Below, one piece after another: positions 48,134 through 56,548 of a stretch of 64,000 nt of DNA. This DNA is from VRUE01 sp963715625. GTDB taxonomy: Bacteria > Actinomycetota > Thermoleophilia > Solirubrobacterales > 70-9. Location: assembly GCA_963715625.1 (NCBI GenBank), contig OY970260.1, positions 2,170,001-2,234,000 on the forward strand, given 5' to 3'. The number at the start of each line of letters is the position of its first letter. Positions within the stretch are counted from its first letter, which is position 1. The notes under the pieces are model-generated. The model was not told the origin of the DNA, ran no database searches, and saw only the letters and a program-made list of their open reading frames with translations. The translations under genes were made by a program, and so were the position numbers.

Positions 48134-50839
48134 TTATGGCTCAGTTGCATCATCGAGCGGCGGCGGTTCGAAGCTGAAGCCAAAGCCGTAGCGCTCACCA
48201 CGGCGGCGGTATGCCTCACGGCCTCCCTCGAGCAGGGCGCAGACCTGCTCCCGGGTCGCAGGTCGATCGACCCCGCCGCGCTCATATGGCCTGCCGTGGT
48301 CGTCCTCAAGCCGCATCGGAATCACAAGCTCCGCATCACCAAGGACAACAAGATTCGGGCTGTGCGTTGCGATCAACACCTGGCGCCGCTCCTTCGCGGC
48401 CTCCAGGTGACCCACGACGGTGCTTGCGATGTATTGGCCGTCGAGGTGATCCTCCGGCTGGTCCAGGACGAGCGGCTCGCTACGCTCGGCGCACAGCATC
48501 AGACTGAGGAGCACCGAGCGCTGTTGGCCAGCTGAGAGATGGTCGAAGGGGTGCGGCTTCGGTGAAGTTCCGCGCTGGACTTCGATCCTAGGGCGGTCCT
48601 CGAGCCGCATCGTCTGCAGTTCGAAGATCGTGTCCCAGTTCCGAACGGCTTCGACCTTCTCCAGTTCGAAGGGTTCTTCGCCGTTCGGTTCCTGGCTTGC
48701 GGCAAGAGCCTGCGGGTCACTCTGTAGTAGCTCGGAGAATTGAGCAGGGGAGATCATTTCGGCGGCTCGTGCGACCCGGGGTTCGCGCAAGGAGAATTGG
48801 CGGGAGAGCCAGGTTCGCCACTCCGCATCCACTCCGGCCTTGTCGAAGATCACGTGGATCCGTAGGCCGTCCGTGTTGGCGTTGGCTGCAGCGGCGATAT
48901 CGCCGAGCTTTTTCTTACGCAGTTGGTAGAGGCGGTCACGCAAACCGTTCAGCTGCTGCAGCAGTGCGGCGCGAGCATTGAGCGCTTCGGCGTGCTCTTT
49001 CGATCGCTTCCGTTCGGCGACCAGCTGGGTCTTGATTTGGTTGAGCCGCTTGGAGATGTTCAAGATCGCGCCGGCCTGAATCTCAAGACCTTTCTCTTTC
49101 AGCTCCTCACGCTTCGCCTCTAGGCGCTGTTCGAGTTCGCTTTGGCGCCGTTGCCAATCGGCTAGGCGCTCTTGGAGATTGCTGGCTGCCTTGCCGATGC
49201 CCGCGGCAGCGTCGGTAGCGATCCGCTCGCTCTCAGTCTGAAAACGACTGAGCAGCGCTCGCAGCCCGTCCTCGCCATCAACGAACTCCTTGGCCGGCCC
49301 CTCGCTTAGGTCAGCCTTGTATTCGTCGGCGAGCGAATCGAGATCGATCTGCACCCTTTTCACCTCACCCTTGCTGGCCGCCTCCACGAGAATGTCAAGG
49401 CGTTTCAGCAGCGGGCCCTGCGTGCTCAAGAGCAATGCGTACCGAGCGATCTCCTCGATTTTTCCCTGCTCGGCGGCACGCAGCGTGTCTTCCTGTTGCT
49501 TCTGCTGGATCTCAAGGTCACTGATCTTCCTGGCCGTACCTGCCGTTCGAACGACCTCGGCTCGGTTTTCGGCGAGCTCAGCGAGCACGACTTCCTCTCG
49601 CTCGATCAACTCGTGTTTGACGATAAAGCCGTCGAGGAACGAGAGCAGCGCGAGCGGTTCGTCACGGTACCCGCGCGCCAAACGACCCGACTCGTCTTGC
49701 CCAAGGTCGGCGAGTCGAAGATGGACTGGCGCTCCCTCCGGCGTTACTGGTGTACCGCCCCGCTCACGAATCGCGACGCGCTCGCTGCCAGCGTTATCGA
49801 CGAAGACGACAGTCGTTTTTTCGGGCATCCGCTCTTCGTCGTCCGGGTCTTCCCCGGACGGGGTTGAGGCACCAAGAGCAGCACGAATTGCGAGCAGCGC
49901 CGTTGACTTCCCCGACCCGCGGCCGCCGATGAGGCAGTTCAGGTTTGGGGAAAATTCGAGTCGCACCCCATCGAGGAAGCCGCCCTCAAAGGCCGCACTG
50001 AGAATCTGCGGGTAGCTCACCGGGAGCGTCACCTCGGCCTTGCAGCGGGCCTTCGGGTTGAGCTGGATTGCATTGCGGACCGCGGCGAAATTCGGATCGT
50101 CGAGACGCAGCCGGGTTAGCGTCCGCGAGGCACGGTCGCGCCCCACCTTCTCGGCCGAGTGTGCGTCGGAGGACATCAGCCGGGCGAGGCCGCGGGCGCC
50201 AAGTTCGCGGTCGCGCTGTCGCGCCTTCCAGGCAGCGAGGCGGTTCGCGTCGTGATCCGCATTGGTGAACCACTGCTCGAGAGCCTCGCGCGTGGTGAAC
50301 TCAAGGCCAGCTAGATGAGGACTAGTTAGAACGCCGGTCATCTCGTCCTGGTTCATCTGCCCAGCCATGCCCTTAGAGGCATCGACGTGGGCGGGGATTG
50401 CGAGGCCGCCGCGCTCGCCAATCTCCTCGAGGAGCTCGATCATGGAGCGCTCGGAGCGCCGCTCGGTGTCAGAGAGCTTTTTCAGCTTCAGGTTCTCGGC
50501 CGTAGCGAAGGCCTCAAGCTCCTCGAACCGATCTGGATCGAAGAGGCCAAGCAGGTGACCGGCGCGCGTCGAGATCTCGATTCCTGGCAAGACGGTGAGC
50601 TCGGTGGTCGCTGCGGCAGTGAGGGCCTCCTCGACGAAACGGATGCTGTTGTGATCAGTTATCGCAAGGACGTCAATTTCGTTCTCGATCGCCGCTGAGA
50701 CATAGCCAGCCAGGTCCGGCTGCGGGGATGCGTCGGAATCTGCATAAGTGTGGACGTGAAGGTCGGCGCGCACAAAGGCGGCACCCCTCATGTTCGCCTC
50801 GCCCGCAGCGGCGTTGTCCGCGTGGTTGGAGCCGCTCAC
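48134..50839 (-). CDS. PHP-ATPase of the TrlF type (metal-dependent hydrolase fused to an SMC-like ATPase)
   Basis: 901 residues from GTG 50839 (AGGAGAG upstream). N-terminal PHP domain: ADLHVHTYADSDASPQPDL, AITDHNSIRFVEEAL, PGIEIST, IPAHVDASKGM and SSDAHSAEKVG. It is followed by an ABC/SMC-type ATPase: Walker A LIGGRGSGKSTALLAI (near residue 315), a long coiled-coil (EEVVLAELAENRAEVVRTAG through SELEQRLEAKREELKEKGLE), signature HLSAGQQRSVLLSLM, Walker B LVLDQPEDHLDG and ATHSPN. TrlF-type proteins occur with RNA-repair and conflict genes and are thought to act in defence; the nucleic-acid substrate is unknown. The TIR gene set is divergent to it. Confidence 0.85.
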   Translation of the reverse strand: MSGSNHADNAAAGEANMRGAAFVRADLHVHTYADSDASPQPDLAGYVSAAIENEIDVLAITDHNSIRFVEEALTAAATTELTVLPGIEISTRAGHLLGLFDPDRFEELEAFATAENLKLKKLSDTERRSERSMIELLEEIGERGGLAIPAHVDASKGMAGQMNQDEMTGVLTSPHLAGLEFTTREALEQWFTNADHDANRLAAWKARQRDRELGARGLARLMSSDAHSAEKVGRDRASRTLTRLRLDDPNFAAVRNAIQLNPKARCKAEVTLPVSYPQILSAAFEGGFLDGVRLEFSPNLNCLIGGRGSGKSTALLAIRAALGASTPSGEDPDDEERMPEKTTVVFVDNAGSERVAIRERGGTPVTPEGAPVHLRLADLGQDESGRLARGYRDEPLALLSFLDGFIVKHELIEREEVVLAELAENRAEVVRTAGTARKISDLEIQQKQQEDTLRAAEQGKIEEIARYALLLSTQGPLLKRLDILVEAASKGEVKRVQIDLDSLADEYKADLSEGPAKEFVDGEDGLRALLSRFQTESERIATDAAAGIGKAASNLQERLADWQRRQSELEQRLEAKREELKEKGLEIQAGAILNISKRLNQIKTQLVAERKRSKEHAEALNARAALLQQLNGLRDRLYQLRKKKLGDIAAAANANTDGLRIHVIFDKAGVDAEWRTWLSRQFSLREPRVARAAEMISPAQFSELLQSDPQALAASQEPNGEEPFELEKVEAVRNWDTIFELQTMRLEDRPRIEVQRGTSPKPHPFDHLSAGQQRSVLLSLMLCAERSEPLVLDQPEDHLDGQYIASTVVGHLEAAKERRQVLIATHSPNLVVLGDAELVIPMRLEDDHGRPYERGGVDRPATREQVCALLEGGREAYRRRGERYGFGFSFEPPPLDDATEP

Positions 50840-50995
50840 AGACTCTCCTGCGTTGCGAACGCAGCGTCGGGCGCAATCGCAGGGTCCTCGGCCTTCACTC
50901 GTTTACCGCTCATTGGTCCCTCCCAGTCAATAGACGCACTGTCGTGCTACCACGCCGTGGCTTCCGGTAGCATCGGGTACTGTTCGATATATATC

Positions 50996-51241
50996 ATGGA
51001 AATGGCCGAGTTTGCGGAGGTTACTTTGCCGGAATTTTGTGTGAACAAGAATGCGCAGCCGGGATCGGGCGATCACGAGGTTCACGACTTGAGTTCGCAG
51101 CAGGGCTGTCTGCCAGATCCAGCGAACCGATTGAACCTTGGTACGTACACTTCCTGCAGGGGAGCGGTCAACGCCGCCAAGCAGTACTACGACGACGTGA
51201 ACGGATGTTACTACTGCGCCAACGAATGTCACACGACGTGA
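50996..51241 (+). CDS. Small Cys-rich protein upstream of a TIR gene
   Basis: 81 residues from ATG 50996. A longer upstream frame is not protein-like. The sequence includes HEVHDLSSQQGCLPDPANRL, NLGTYTSCRGAVNAAKQYYD and DVNGCYYCANECHTT, with CxxC-x3-C spacing at the end that suggests a zinc-binding ribbon. There is no signal peptide. I recall similar small proteins (HEVH...NR...LG...C...NGCYYC..CHT) beside conflict genes but know no function. It is 100 bases upstream of the TIR gene in the same direction, with a palindrome between them. Confidence 0.6.
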   Translation: MEMAEFAEVTLPEFCVNKNAQPGSGDHEVHDLSSQQGCLPDPANRLNLGTYTSCRGAVNAAKQYYDDVNGCYYCANECHTT

Positions 51242-51255
51242 GAATCATGTGTTGA

Positions 51256-51275
51256 GCGATCGCACGTGCGATCGT
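51256..51275. repeat. Perfect palindrome between the small Cys-rich gene and the TIR gene
   Basis: CGATCGCACGTGCGATCG (51257-51274) is self-complementary over 18 bases and is followed by TTTAC. It could be an operator for a dimeric regulator or a weak terminator. Confidence 0.6.
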
Positions 51276-51340
51276 TTACAGGGGCTTCAGTTGTTTTGCC
51301 CGAACCGCATCCGCCGCCACTCTATATAGCCTCGGAAGCA

Positions 51341-52276
51341 ATGTCGGTGTCCATGCATGCCAACACCGTGGCCCGCCTTGAGAAGGAGATCGCTGGCTTT
51401 CAGAAGAAAGCTGGGGAAGAGCGGTCAAGGGCTGCCAAAGAGCGGCAAGCTGCGAACAGCAAGCTACGGGGGATCGGTAGGCACACGAGCGATAGTCAGC
51501 GGCTGGGAAAGGAAAAGGACGCTGCTCGCCACGAGGAACGTGCGGCAAACCACGATGTGAAGGCAGCGGGGTTTGCTGACCAGGCGGCGAAAAAGGGCGA
51601 CCAGCTGCAGCGGGCGCGTGTATCGCTGCAACGCGCGCAAGCAACCGAGGACCGTCGTGACGAGGCGAAGCGCAAGCAGGCGCTCGATCGCGAAAAGCGG
51701 AAGTTGGCGGAGATCGAGAGGCGCCGGCGCCGGGTTCAGTCGATGCCGAGCTTCGAGCCGCACGCCGTGCCGATGCTCGGCGAGCCGATAGTTCCCGCTG
51801 GCGAGCCGATCTCACCCCGCGGACGTCCGGTGGCGCCCGCTGGTGAGTCCGATGCGCCTGTCTTTGACGTCTGCCTTTCGTTCGCCGGGGAGCAGCGCTC
51901 CTATGTCGAGCGTGTTGCCCGCGGCCTTAAGGAGCGTGGCTACGCGGTCTTTTACGACGCCGACGAGCAGGCAGACCTATGGGGCAAGGATCTCACCGAG
52001 CATTTCGAACACGTCTATCGCGTTGCTTCGCGTGCGTGCGTCATGTTTATCTCCAAGGAGTACGCCGAGAAGCCCTGGACTAAACACGAGCGCCGCAGCG
52101 CTCTTTCTCGTGCACTCGAGGAGGACGAGTACGTGCTCCCCGCGCGCTTCGATGGCACTGAGCTTCCGGGCTTGGGTCCTGCGATCGGCTACATCGATCT
52201 GGCCGAGTTCGCACCCGCCACCCTCGTCGATCTCCTAGCCGAGAAGCTAGGGGAGCCACAAGGCACGCGCCACTGA
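51341..52276 (+). CDS. TIR-domain protein with N-terminal coiled coil
   Basis: 311 residues from ATG 51341; a longer frame from 51266 is possible. Residues 1-130 are highly charged and helical (ARLEKEIAGFQKKAGEERSR, RDEAKRKQALDREKRKLAEI), predicting a coiled coil. A Pro-rich linker with repeated VPAGEP/ISPRGRP/VAPAGES follows. The TIR domain is C-terminal: VFDVCLSFAGEQRSYVERVA, GYAVFYDADEQADLWGKDLT, ACVMFISKEYAEKPWTKHER. The Glu of KHERRSAL is the likely NADase residue by analogy with bacterial TIR proteins. Such proteins deplete NAD+ in anti-phage abortive infection, and the coiled coil may control assembly. Confidence 0.85.
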   Translation: MSVSMHANTVARLEKEIAGFQKKAGEERSRAAKERQAANSKLRGIGRHTSDSQRLGKEKDAARHEERAANHDVKAAGFADQAAKKGDQLQRARVSLQRAQATEDRRDEAKRKQALDREKRKLAEIERRRRRVQSMPSFEPHAVPMLGEPIVPAGEPISPRGRPVAPAGESDAPVFDVCLSFAGEQRSYVERVARGLKERGYAVFYDADEQADLWGKDLTEHFEHVYRVASRACVMFISKEYAEKPWTKHERRSALSRALEEDEYVLPARFDGTELPGLGPAIGYIDLAEFAPATLVDLLAEKLGEPQGTRH

Positions 52277-52323
52277 ACTGAAGACAACAAGTTGAGTCCG
52301 CGGCCAGGGCTAATGTCGCCAGA

Positions 52324-52656
52324 ATGGGCAAACAGCCGAGAGCCTGGATCGTGGACTTCGACGGCGATGCGGTCATCGACTTCGAGGACGTGAAGTCGCG
52401 CGGAGATCGGAAGGCGGTCTTCAACGTCGTACAGAAGTTGAAGGATCTCGGACCGGACTTGCCGTCGCCGCATATGAAGTCGTTGAAGGGCGAGGCGAAT
52501 CTGTTCGAGCTGCGGCCGAAGCAGGGGGCTTGCGAGGCTCGGCCAATCTATGCTCGATTCGGCGGTCGATTTGTGGTTCTAGCGGTGGCCGCGAAGAAGA
52601 AAGACTTCGATCGAGCGGTCGCGACTGCCAGCGATCGCCTGAACCGCCACGGTTGA
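52324..52656 (+). CDS. HigB/RelE-type toxin (phage Gp49-like)
   Basis: 110 residues. WIVDFDGDAVIDFEDVKSRG, FNVVQKLKDLGPDLPSPHMK, LKGEANLFELRPKQGACEAR and PIYARFGGRFVVLAVAAKKK match the Gp49/HigB branch of ribosome-dependent RNases, including the conserved K-L-x-G-x-LxELR segment. The toxin precedes its antitoxin, the usual order for higBA-type pairs. It likely cleaves mRNA on the ribosome when free. Confidence 0.85.
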   Translation: MGKQPRAWIVDFDGDAVIDFEDVKSRGDRKAVFNVVQKLKDLGPDLPSPHMKSLKGEANLFELRPKQGACEARPIYARFGGRFVVLAVAAKKKDFDRAVATASDRLNRHG

Positions 52657-52660
52657 CCTC

Positions 52661-52680
52661 TGATAATAGGGCTATTATCA
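52661..52680 (+). promoter_or_regulatory. Palindromic operator before the antitoxin gene
   Basis: TGATAATAG-GG-CTATTATCA is a perfect 9-bp inverted repeat that ends on the A of the antitoxin start codon. It is AT-rich in a GC-rich setting and typical of an XRE antitoxin binding site, here internal to the pair. Confidence 0.7.
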
Positions 52681-53072
52681 TGGCCACGATGGCGGCTTCG
52701 CAAAAGAACTTCGATGCCCTCTTGGCCGAGGAGCAGCTGGCCGATCCAAGCTTTCGGGCGGAGTGGCAGAGGCTCGCTCCTGCGCGAGAGTTTGCGGCAA
52801 CGCTGTTGCGGTATCGCGCTGAGCACAAACTGAGCCAGAGAGCCCTGGCGACGAAGCTGGGCGTCTCGCAGCCGCGCGTCGTCAAGCTCGAGTCCGGGGA
52901 GCACAATCCGGAGGTCGACACGATCATCAACGCTGTCCGGCGTCTGGGGATCGAGTTTGTGCTCGACGTGGCGCCTGCGGACCGTAAGCCGACGCTGGTG
53001 ACCGCGCGAGCTCAGAAGCGCGGGGCAATCGCCCACGACGATGTTTCCGTTGTGGCAGCGTCTTCGGCGTAG
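52680..53072 (+). CDS. XRE-family antitoxin (HigA-like)
   Basis: 130 residues from ATG 52680 (alternative 52689). The helix-turn-helix is LLRYRAEHKLSQRALATKLG with VSQPRVVKLESGEHNPEVDT. The N-terminal part (FDALLAEEQLADPSFRAEWQ) matches HigA-type antitoxins that bind the toxin, and the tail is disordered-looking. It should neutralise the upstream HigB-like toxin and repress the pair through the palindrome at its start. Confidence 0.87.
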   Translation: MATMAASQKNFDALLAEEQLADPSFRAEWQRLAPAREFAATLLRYRAEHKLSQRALATKLGVSQPRVVKLESGEHNPEVDTIINAVRRLGIEFVLDVAPADRKPTLVTARAQKRGAIAHDDVSVVAASSA

Positions 53073-53452
53073 ACGCCACTAAGCGCTGCGGTCATTTGGC
53101 CGTCCCTGCTTGACTCGCTCGGCGGCGTTGCCTCCACGGGGGCGGGCGTGACGCAGCAAGGCCCGCACCTCTGTTGCTCGGTTTGCTCGGCGGCGTAGAG
53201 GGGCGCAGATAACGACCTTCTTCATGCCCGCGATTATGACGAGGGTCAAGGAGTCTGGCCGATGGGCCTGGGGAAACAAATGGGGCAACATGCCCCACAG
53301 ATTCCAGCCGATCTCCACGTAGTTCGATCTTGCGAAAACCGCTTGAAACCGCGCTCCACGTAGTCCAGCCGATTCCGCCGATCAGGCCCTCAAACCGGCA
53401 TTTGTCGGGACGAGGGGCACCCCGTCCCTGGCCCCCAATAGGCTCCGGCCCG
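53073..53452. other. 380-base non-coding stretch at the right edge of the accessory island
   Basis: No convincing gene. It holds the right copy of the island-edge repeat (53269-53292), two copies of CTCCACGTAGT (53315 region and 53355 region) close to CCAGCCGAT, and a near-palindrome GGGACGAGGGGCACCCCGTC (from 53407) just before trpS. It probably contains decayed island DNA plus the trpS leader. No tRNA or T-box was seen. Confidence 0.5.
53269..53292 (+). repeat. Island-edge direct repeat, right copy
   Basis: TGGGGAAAC-AAA-TGGGGCAAC followed by ATG, matching the left copy at 48056-48079 in order and spacing. Read as protein it gives WGNKWGNM. Confidence 0.6.
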
Positions 53453-54448
53453 ATGTCCAAACCGATCGTCTTCTCCGGCATCCAGCCCACCGGCCGCAAG
53501 CACCTCGGCAACTACATCGGCGCGATCCGCCAGTACGTCGAGGGCCAGGACCGCGGCGACCCGGCGATCTTCTGCATCGTCGACCTGCACGCGATCTCGG
53601 TCGCCTACGACCCCGCCGAGCTGCGCGAGCGGCTCTTCGACACGACCGCGATCCTGCTCGCCGCCGGCCTCGACCCCGAGCGCTGCATCCTCTTCCGCCA
53701 GTCCGACGTGCGCGAGCACGCCGAGCTGACCTGGCTGCTCTCCGCGGTCACCGCCCACGGCGACCTCAACCGCATGCACCAGTTCAAGGACAAGTCGGAG
53801 AAGCAGCGCGAGCTGGTCTCGGCGGCGCTCTTCTTCTACCCGGTGCTGATGGCCGCCGACGTGCTCGCCTACAAGGCGACCGAGGTGCCGGTCGGCGACG
53901 ACCAGCGCCAGCACGTCGAGCTGATGCGGGAGATCGCCCGGCGCTTCAACGAGCGCTTCGGCGAGACCCTGGTCGTGCCGGAGATGCTCATTCCCGAGGT
54001 CGGCGCCCGGATCATGGACCTGCAGGAGCCCGAGCGGAAGATGTCGACGACCGGTGCGACCGAGGCGGGCACTGTCTACGTGCTCGACGAGCCCGGCGCG
54101 ATCCGAAAGAAGATCGGCAGCGCCGTCACCGACTCGGGCCGCGACATCGTGCGCGGCGCCGAGAAGCCCGGGATCACCAACCTGATCGACGTCTACGGAG
54201 TCGCTCGCGACACCGACCCAGCCGCGGTCGAGCGCGAGTTCGAGGGCGCCGGCTACGGCGACTTCAAGAAGGCCGTGGCGGAGGCGGTCGCCGACTATCT
54301 CGCCCCGGTCCGCGAGCGCTACGCCGAGCTGCGCCCCGACGAGGCGGCGCTGGAGGCGGCCCTCGCGTCCGGCGCCGAGAAGGCCCGCGCGATCGCCGCC
54401 GGCACCCTCGCCGAGGTTCGCGAGCGCATGGGCATCGGCCCGGCGTAG
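53453..54448 (+). CDS. trpS: Tryptophanyl-tRNA synthetase
   Basis: 331 residues from ATG 53453. HIGH-type motif PTGRKHLGNYIGAIRQYV; CIVDLHAISVAYDPAELRER; LVSAALFFYPVLMAADVLAY; VGDDQRQHVELMREIARRFN; and KMSKS-type ERKMSTTG. It has the length of bacterial TrpS. It charges tRNA-Trp. It begins a run of chromosome-segregation and aromatic-amino-acid genes and marks the return to the core genome after the island. Confidence 0.97.
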   Translation: MSKPIVFSGIQPTGRKHLGNYIGAIRQYVEGQDRGDPAIFCIVDLHAISVAYDPAELRERLFDTTAILLAAGLDPERCILFRQSDVREHAELTWLLSAVTAHGDLNRMHQFKDKSEKQRELVSAALFFYPVLMAADVLAYKATEVPVGDDQRQHVELMREIARRFNERFGETLVVPEMLIPEVGARIMDLQEPERKMSTTGATEAGTVYVLDEPGAIRKKIGSAVTDSGRDIVRGAEKPGITNLIDVYGVARDTDPAAVEREFEGAGYGDFKKAVAEAVADYLAPVRERYAELRPDEAALEAALASGAEKARAIAAGTLAEVRERMGIGPA

Positions 54449-54480
54449 TCGCCATCCCGCCGGGGCGTTACGGTCCCGGT

Positions 54481-55212
54481 GTGACCGTCGCCGAGCTGGA
54501 CCTCGACCTCGACGTCTTCGCCGGTCCGTTCGACCTGCTGATGGCGGTCGTGCTGCGCGAGGAGGTGAGCCTGCTCGAGGTCTCCCTGGCCGAGGTCGTC
54601 GTCGCCTACGTCGAGCACCTCGAGCGCGAGGACGAGCTGGAGCTCGACGTCGCCACCGAGTTCCTCGTCCTGATCGCCTCGCTGCTGGAGCTGAAGTCGC
54701 GCCTGCTGCTGCCGGGCGAAGAGGAGGGGCTGGAGGACGTGACGCCCGAGGAGGCGGTCGAGGAGCTGGTCGCCCGCCTGCTCGAGTACCGCCGCTACCG
54801 CGACGCCGCGGCGACGCTCGAGCAGCGCTTCGAGGCGGCGCGCGGCTACCTGTACCGCTCGGCGCCGCTGCCCCCGGAGCTGCGCAAGGTCGCGCTCGAG
54901 GCGGCGACGGCCGTCTATGACCCCGACCGCCTCGGGACGGCCCTCGGCGACCTGCTGACGACGCCGCCGGAGCTGAACCTCGACCACATCCGCCCGACCG
55001 TCTCGCTGGAAAAGCGACTCGGGGCCCTGCGCGCCGCCCTCCGCGCCCACTCGACGATCGACTTCGACGAGCAGTTCGGCGGCGAGGACCGGCTCACCCA
55101 GGCCGTCACCCTCTTCGCCCTGCTCGAGCTCTACCGCAAGGGCGAGGTGACCTGGGAGCAGACCGAGGCCTTCGGCCCGATCCAGATCCGAGCCCGGGAG
55201 GCGACACCATGA
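54481..55212 (+). CDS. scpA: Segregation and condensation protein ScpA
   Basis: 243 residues from GTG 54481. LDLDVFAGPFDLLMAVVLRE is the typical kleisin N-terminus. EFLVLIASLLELKSRLLLPG and AVEELVARLLEYRRYRDAAA follow, and the winged-helix C-terminus ends LFALLELYRKGEVTWEQTEA. It bridges SMC heads with ScpB in chromosome condensation. A family C palindrome separates it from scpB, where most relatives have overlapping genes. Confidence 0.95.
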   Translation: MTVAELDLDLDVFAGPFDLLMAVVLREEVSLLEVSLAEVVVAYVEHLEREDELELDVATEFLVLIASLLELKSRLLLPGEEEGLEDVTPEEAVEELVARLLEYRRYRDAAATLEQRFEAARGYLYRSAPLPPELRKVALEAATAVYDPDRLGTALGDLLTTPPELNLDHIRPTVSLEKRLGALRAALRAHSTIDFDEQFGGEDRLTQAVTLFALLELYRKGEVTWEQTEAFGPIQIRAREATP

Positions 55213-55213
55213 C

Positions 55214-55262
55214 GTTCCGGTGCGCTCTATGCCATCCATGCCCACATAAAGCGCACCGGAAC
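55214..55262. repeat. Family C palindrome, copy 3 (scpA-scpB gap)
   Basis: GTTCCGGTGCGCT and AGCGCACCGGAAC arms around CTATGCCATCCATGCCCACA. It begins one base after the scpA stop, and scpB starts 15 bases after it. Confidence 0.93.
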
Positions 55263-55276
55263 GGGGGTGGTGGGCT

Positions 55277-55849
55277 GTGAGCGATTTGACGCGCACTATC
55301 GAGGCGCTGCTCTTCCTCTCCCCGCAGCCGGTCAACGCCCGCGACCTTGCCGAGGCGACCGAGTCGACCGAGGGCCAGGTCGAGGAGGCGATCGGGCTCC
55401 TGCGCGAGGACCTCGGCGAGGGCAGGCGGGGAGTGGTTCTCCGCGAGATCGCCGGCGGCTTCTCCCTCGCCAGCGACCCAGCCAGCGAGGCAGCCGCCCG
55501 CCGGCTGCTGGCCAAGCCCCGCACCCCGCCGCTGACCCAAGCCCAGGCCGAGACGCTGGCGATCGTCGCCTACCTGCAGCCGGTGACGCGCCCGGAGGTG
55601 GCGCGGATCCGAGGCGTCACCTCGGAGTCGGCGGTGCAGACGCTGGCCGAGCGCGGCCTGATCGAGGAGACGGGACGCTCGCAGTTCGGGGCGGCGATCT
55701 TCAAGACGACGGAGCTCTTTGAGCGGCTGTTCGGGTTGGCCGGGTTGGACCAGCTGCCGGACCCGTCCAAATTCGATCCCACGCCAGAGGATGAGCGGGA
55801 GCTGCGGGAGCGACTCCTGAAGGCGGGGGAGCAACGCAGTGAGCCCTGA
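55277..55849 (+). CDS. scpB: Segregation and condensation protein ScpB
   Basis: 190 residues from GTG 55277. Two winged-helix domains: TRTIEALLFLSPQPVNARDL at the start and LTQAQAETLAIVAYLQPVTR, PEVARIRGVTSESAVQTLAE in the second. It binds ScpA as a dimer in the SMC complex. The next gene starts three bases after its stop. Confidence 0.94.
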   Translation: MSDLTRTIEALLFLSPQPVNARDLAEATESTEGQVEEAIGLLREDLGEGRRGVVLREIAGGFSLASDPASEAAARRLLAKPRTPPLTQAQAETLAIVAYLQPVTRPEVARIRGVTSESAVQTLAERGLIEETGRSQFGAAIFKTTELFERLFGLAGLDQLPDPSKFDPTPEDERELRERLLKAGEQRSEP

Positions 55850-55852
55850 GGC

Positions 55853-56548
55853 GTGAGGCTCGCCAAGTTCCTCGCCCACGGAGGCATTGCCTCTCGGCGG
55901 AAAGCCGAGGTGATCATCGGTAAGGGGAGGGTCACGGTTGGTGGGGCGGTTGTGACCGATCCGGCCAGGGATGTTGGAGCTGGAGATGAGGTGCGGGTCG
56001 ATGGGAGCTTGGTTGGGACCGAGGCGCGGGAGGTTTGGGTGGTGAACAAGCCGGCGGGAGTGGTGTTGACTGCGCGGGAGCCGGGGAGCCGGCCTGCTGT
56101 GGTCGAGCTGGTCGACTCGGCGGCTCGGCTTTATCCGGTCGGTCGCCTCGACGCGGACTCGACCGGGTTGCTGCTGCTGACCAACGATGGGGAGCTGGCG
56201 AACCGGCTGACGCACCCGCGCTATGGGGTGGCGAAGGCCTACCGGGTCGAGTTGCGACGGCCGCCAGCGGATGCCGACCTGCGGCGGTTGGCCAGGGGGG
56301 TGGAGCTGGAGGACGGGCCGACCGCGCCGGCCGAGGTGAGCCGGCTCGGCGAGCGCGAGGTCGAGGTCGTCCTGCGCGAAGGACGCAACCGCCAGGTGCG
56401 CCGCATGGCCGAGGCCGTGGGCAACGAGGTGGTCGCGCTGCGCCGCGTCCGCTTCGGGCCGGTCGAGCTCGGTTCGCTGCCCGAGGGCGAGGCAAGGCGC
56501 CTCGGCGACGACGACATCGCACGGCTCTGGGAAGATTCCGAACGATGA
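55853..56548 (+). CDS. rluB: Ribosomal large-subunit pseudouridine synthase (RluB/RsuA family)
   Basis: 231 residues from GTG 55853. N-terminal S4 domain (RLAKFLAHGGIASRRKAEVI), then the RsuA-type catalytic domain: VVNKPAGVVLTAREPG, YPVGRLDADSTGLLLLTNDG with the catalytic Asp in GRLDADS, and EVVLREGRNRQVRRMAEAVG. Its place after scpB is common and matches RluB, which modifies 23S rRNA helix 89. ATGA overlap with aroH. Confidence 0.92.
   Translation: MRLAKFLAHGGIASRRKAEVIIGKGRVTVGGAVVTDPARDVGAGDEVRVDGSLVGTEAREVWVVNKPAGVVLTAREPGSRPAVVELVDSAARLYPVGRLDADSTGLLLLTNDGELANRLTHPRYGVAKAYRVELRRPPADADLRRLARGVELEDGPTAPAEVSRLGEREVEVVLREGRNRQVRRMAEAVGNEVVALRRVRFGPVELGSLPEGEARRLGDDDIARLWEDSER

Noticed and set aside
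46676..48535. A 619-residue plus-strand protein across the IS element
   Set aside because: It is antisense to the IS66 transposase and runs through the IS end. It has no domain likeness.
53079..53318. A small minus-strand gene after the antitoxin
   Set aside because: Low-complexity, no ribosome-binding site or motif, and it overlaps the island-edge repeat.
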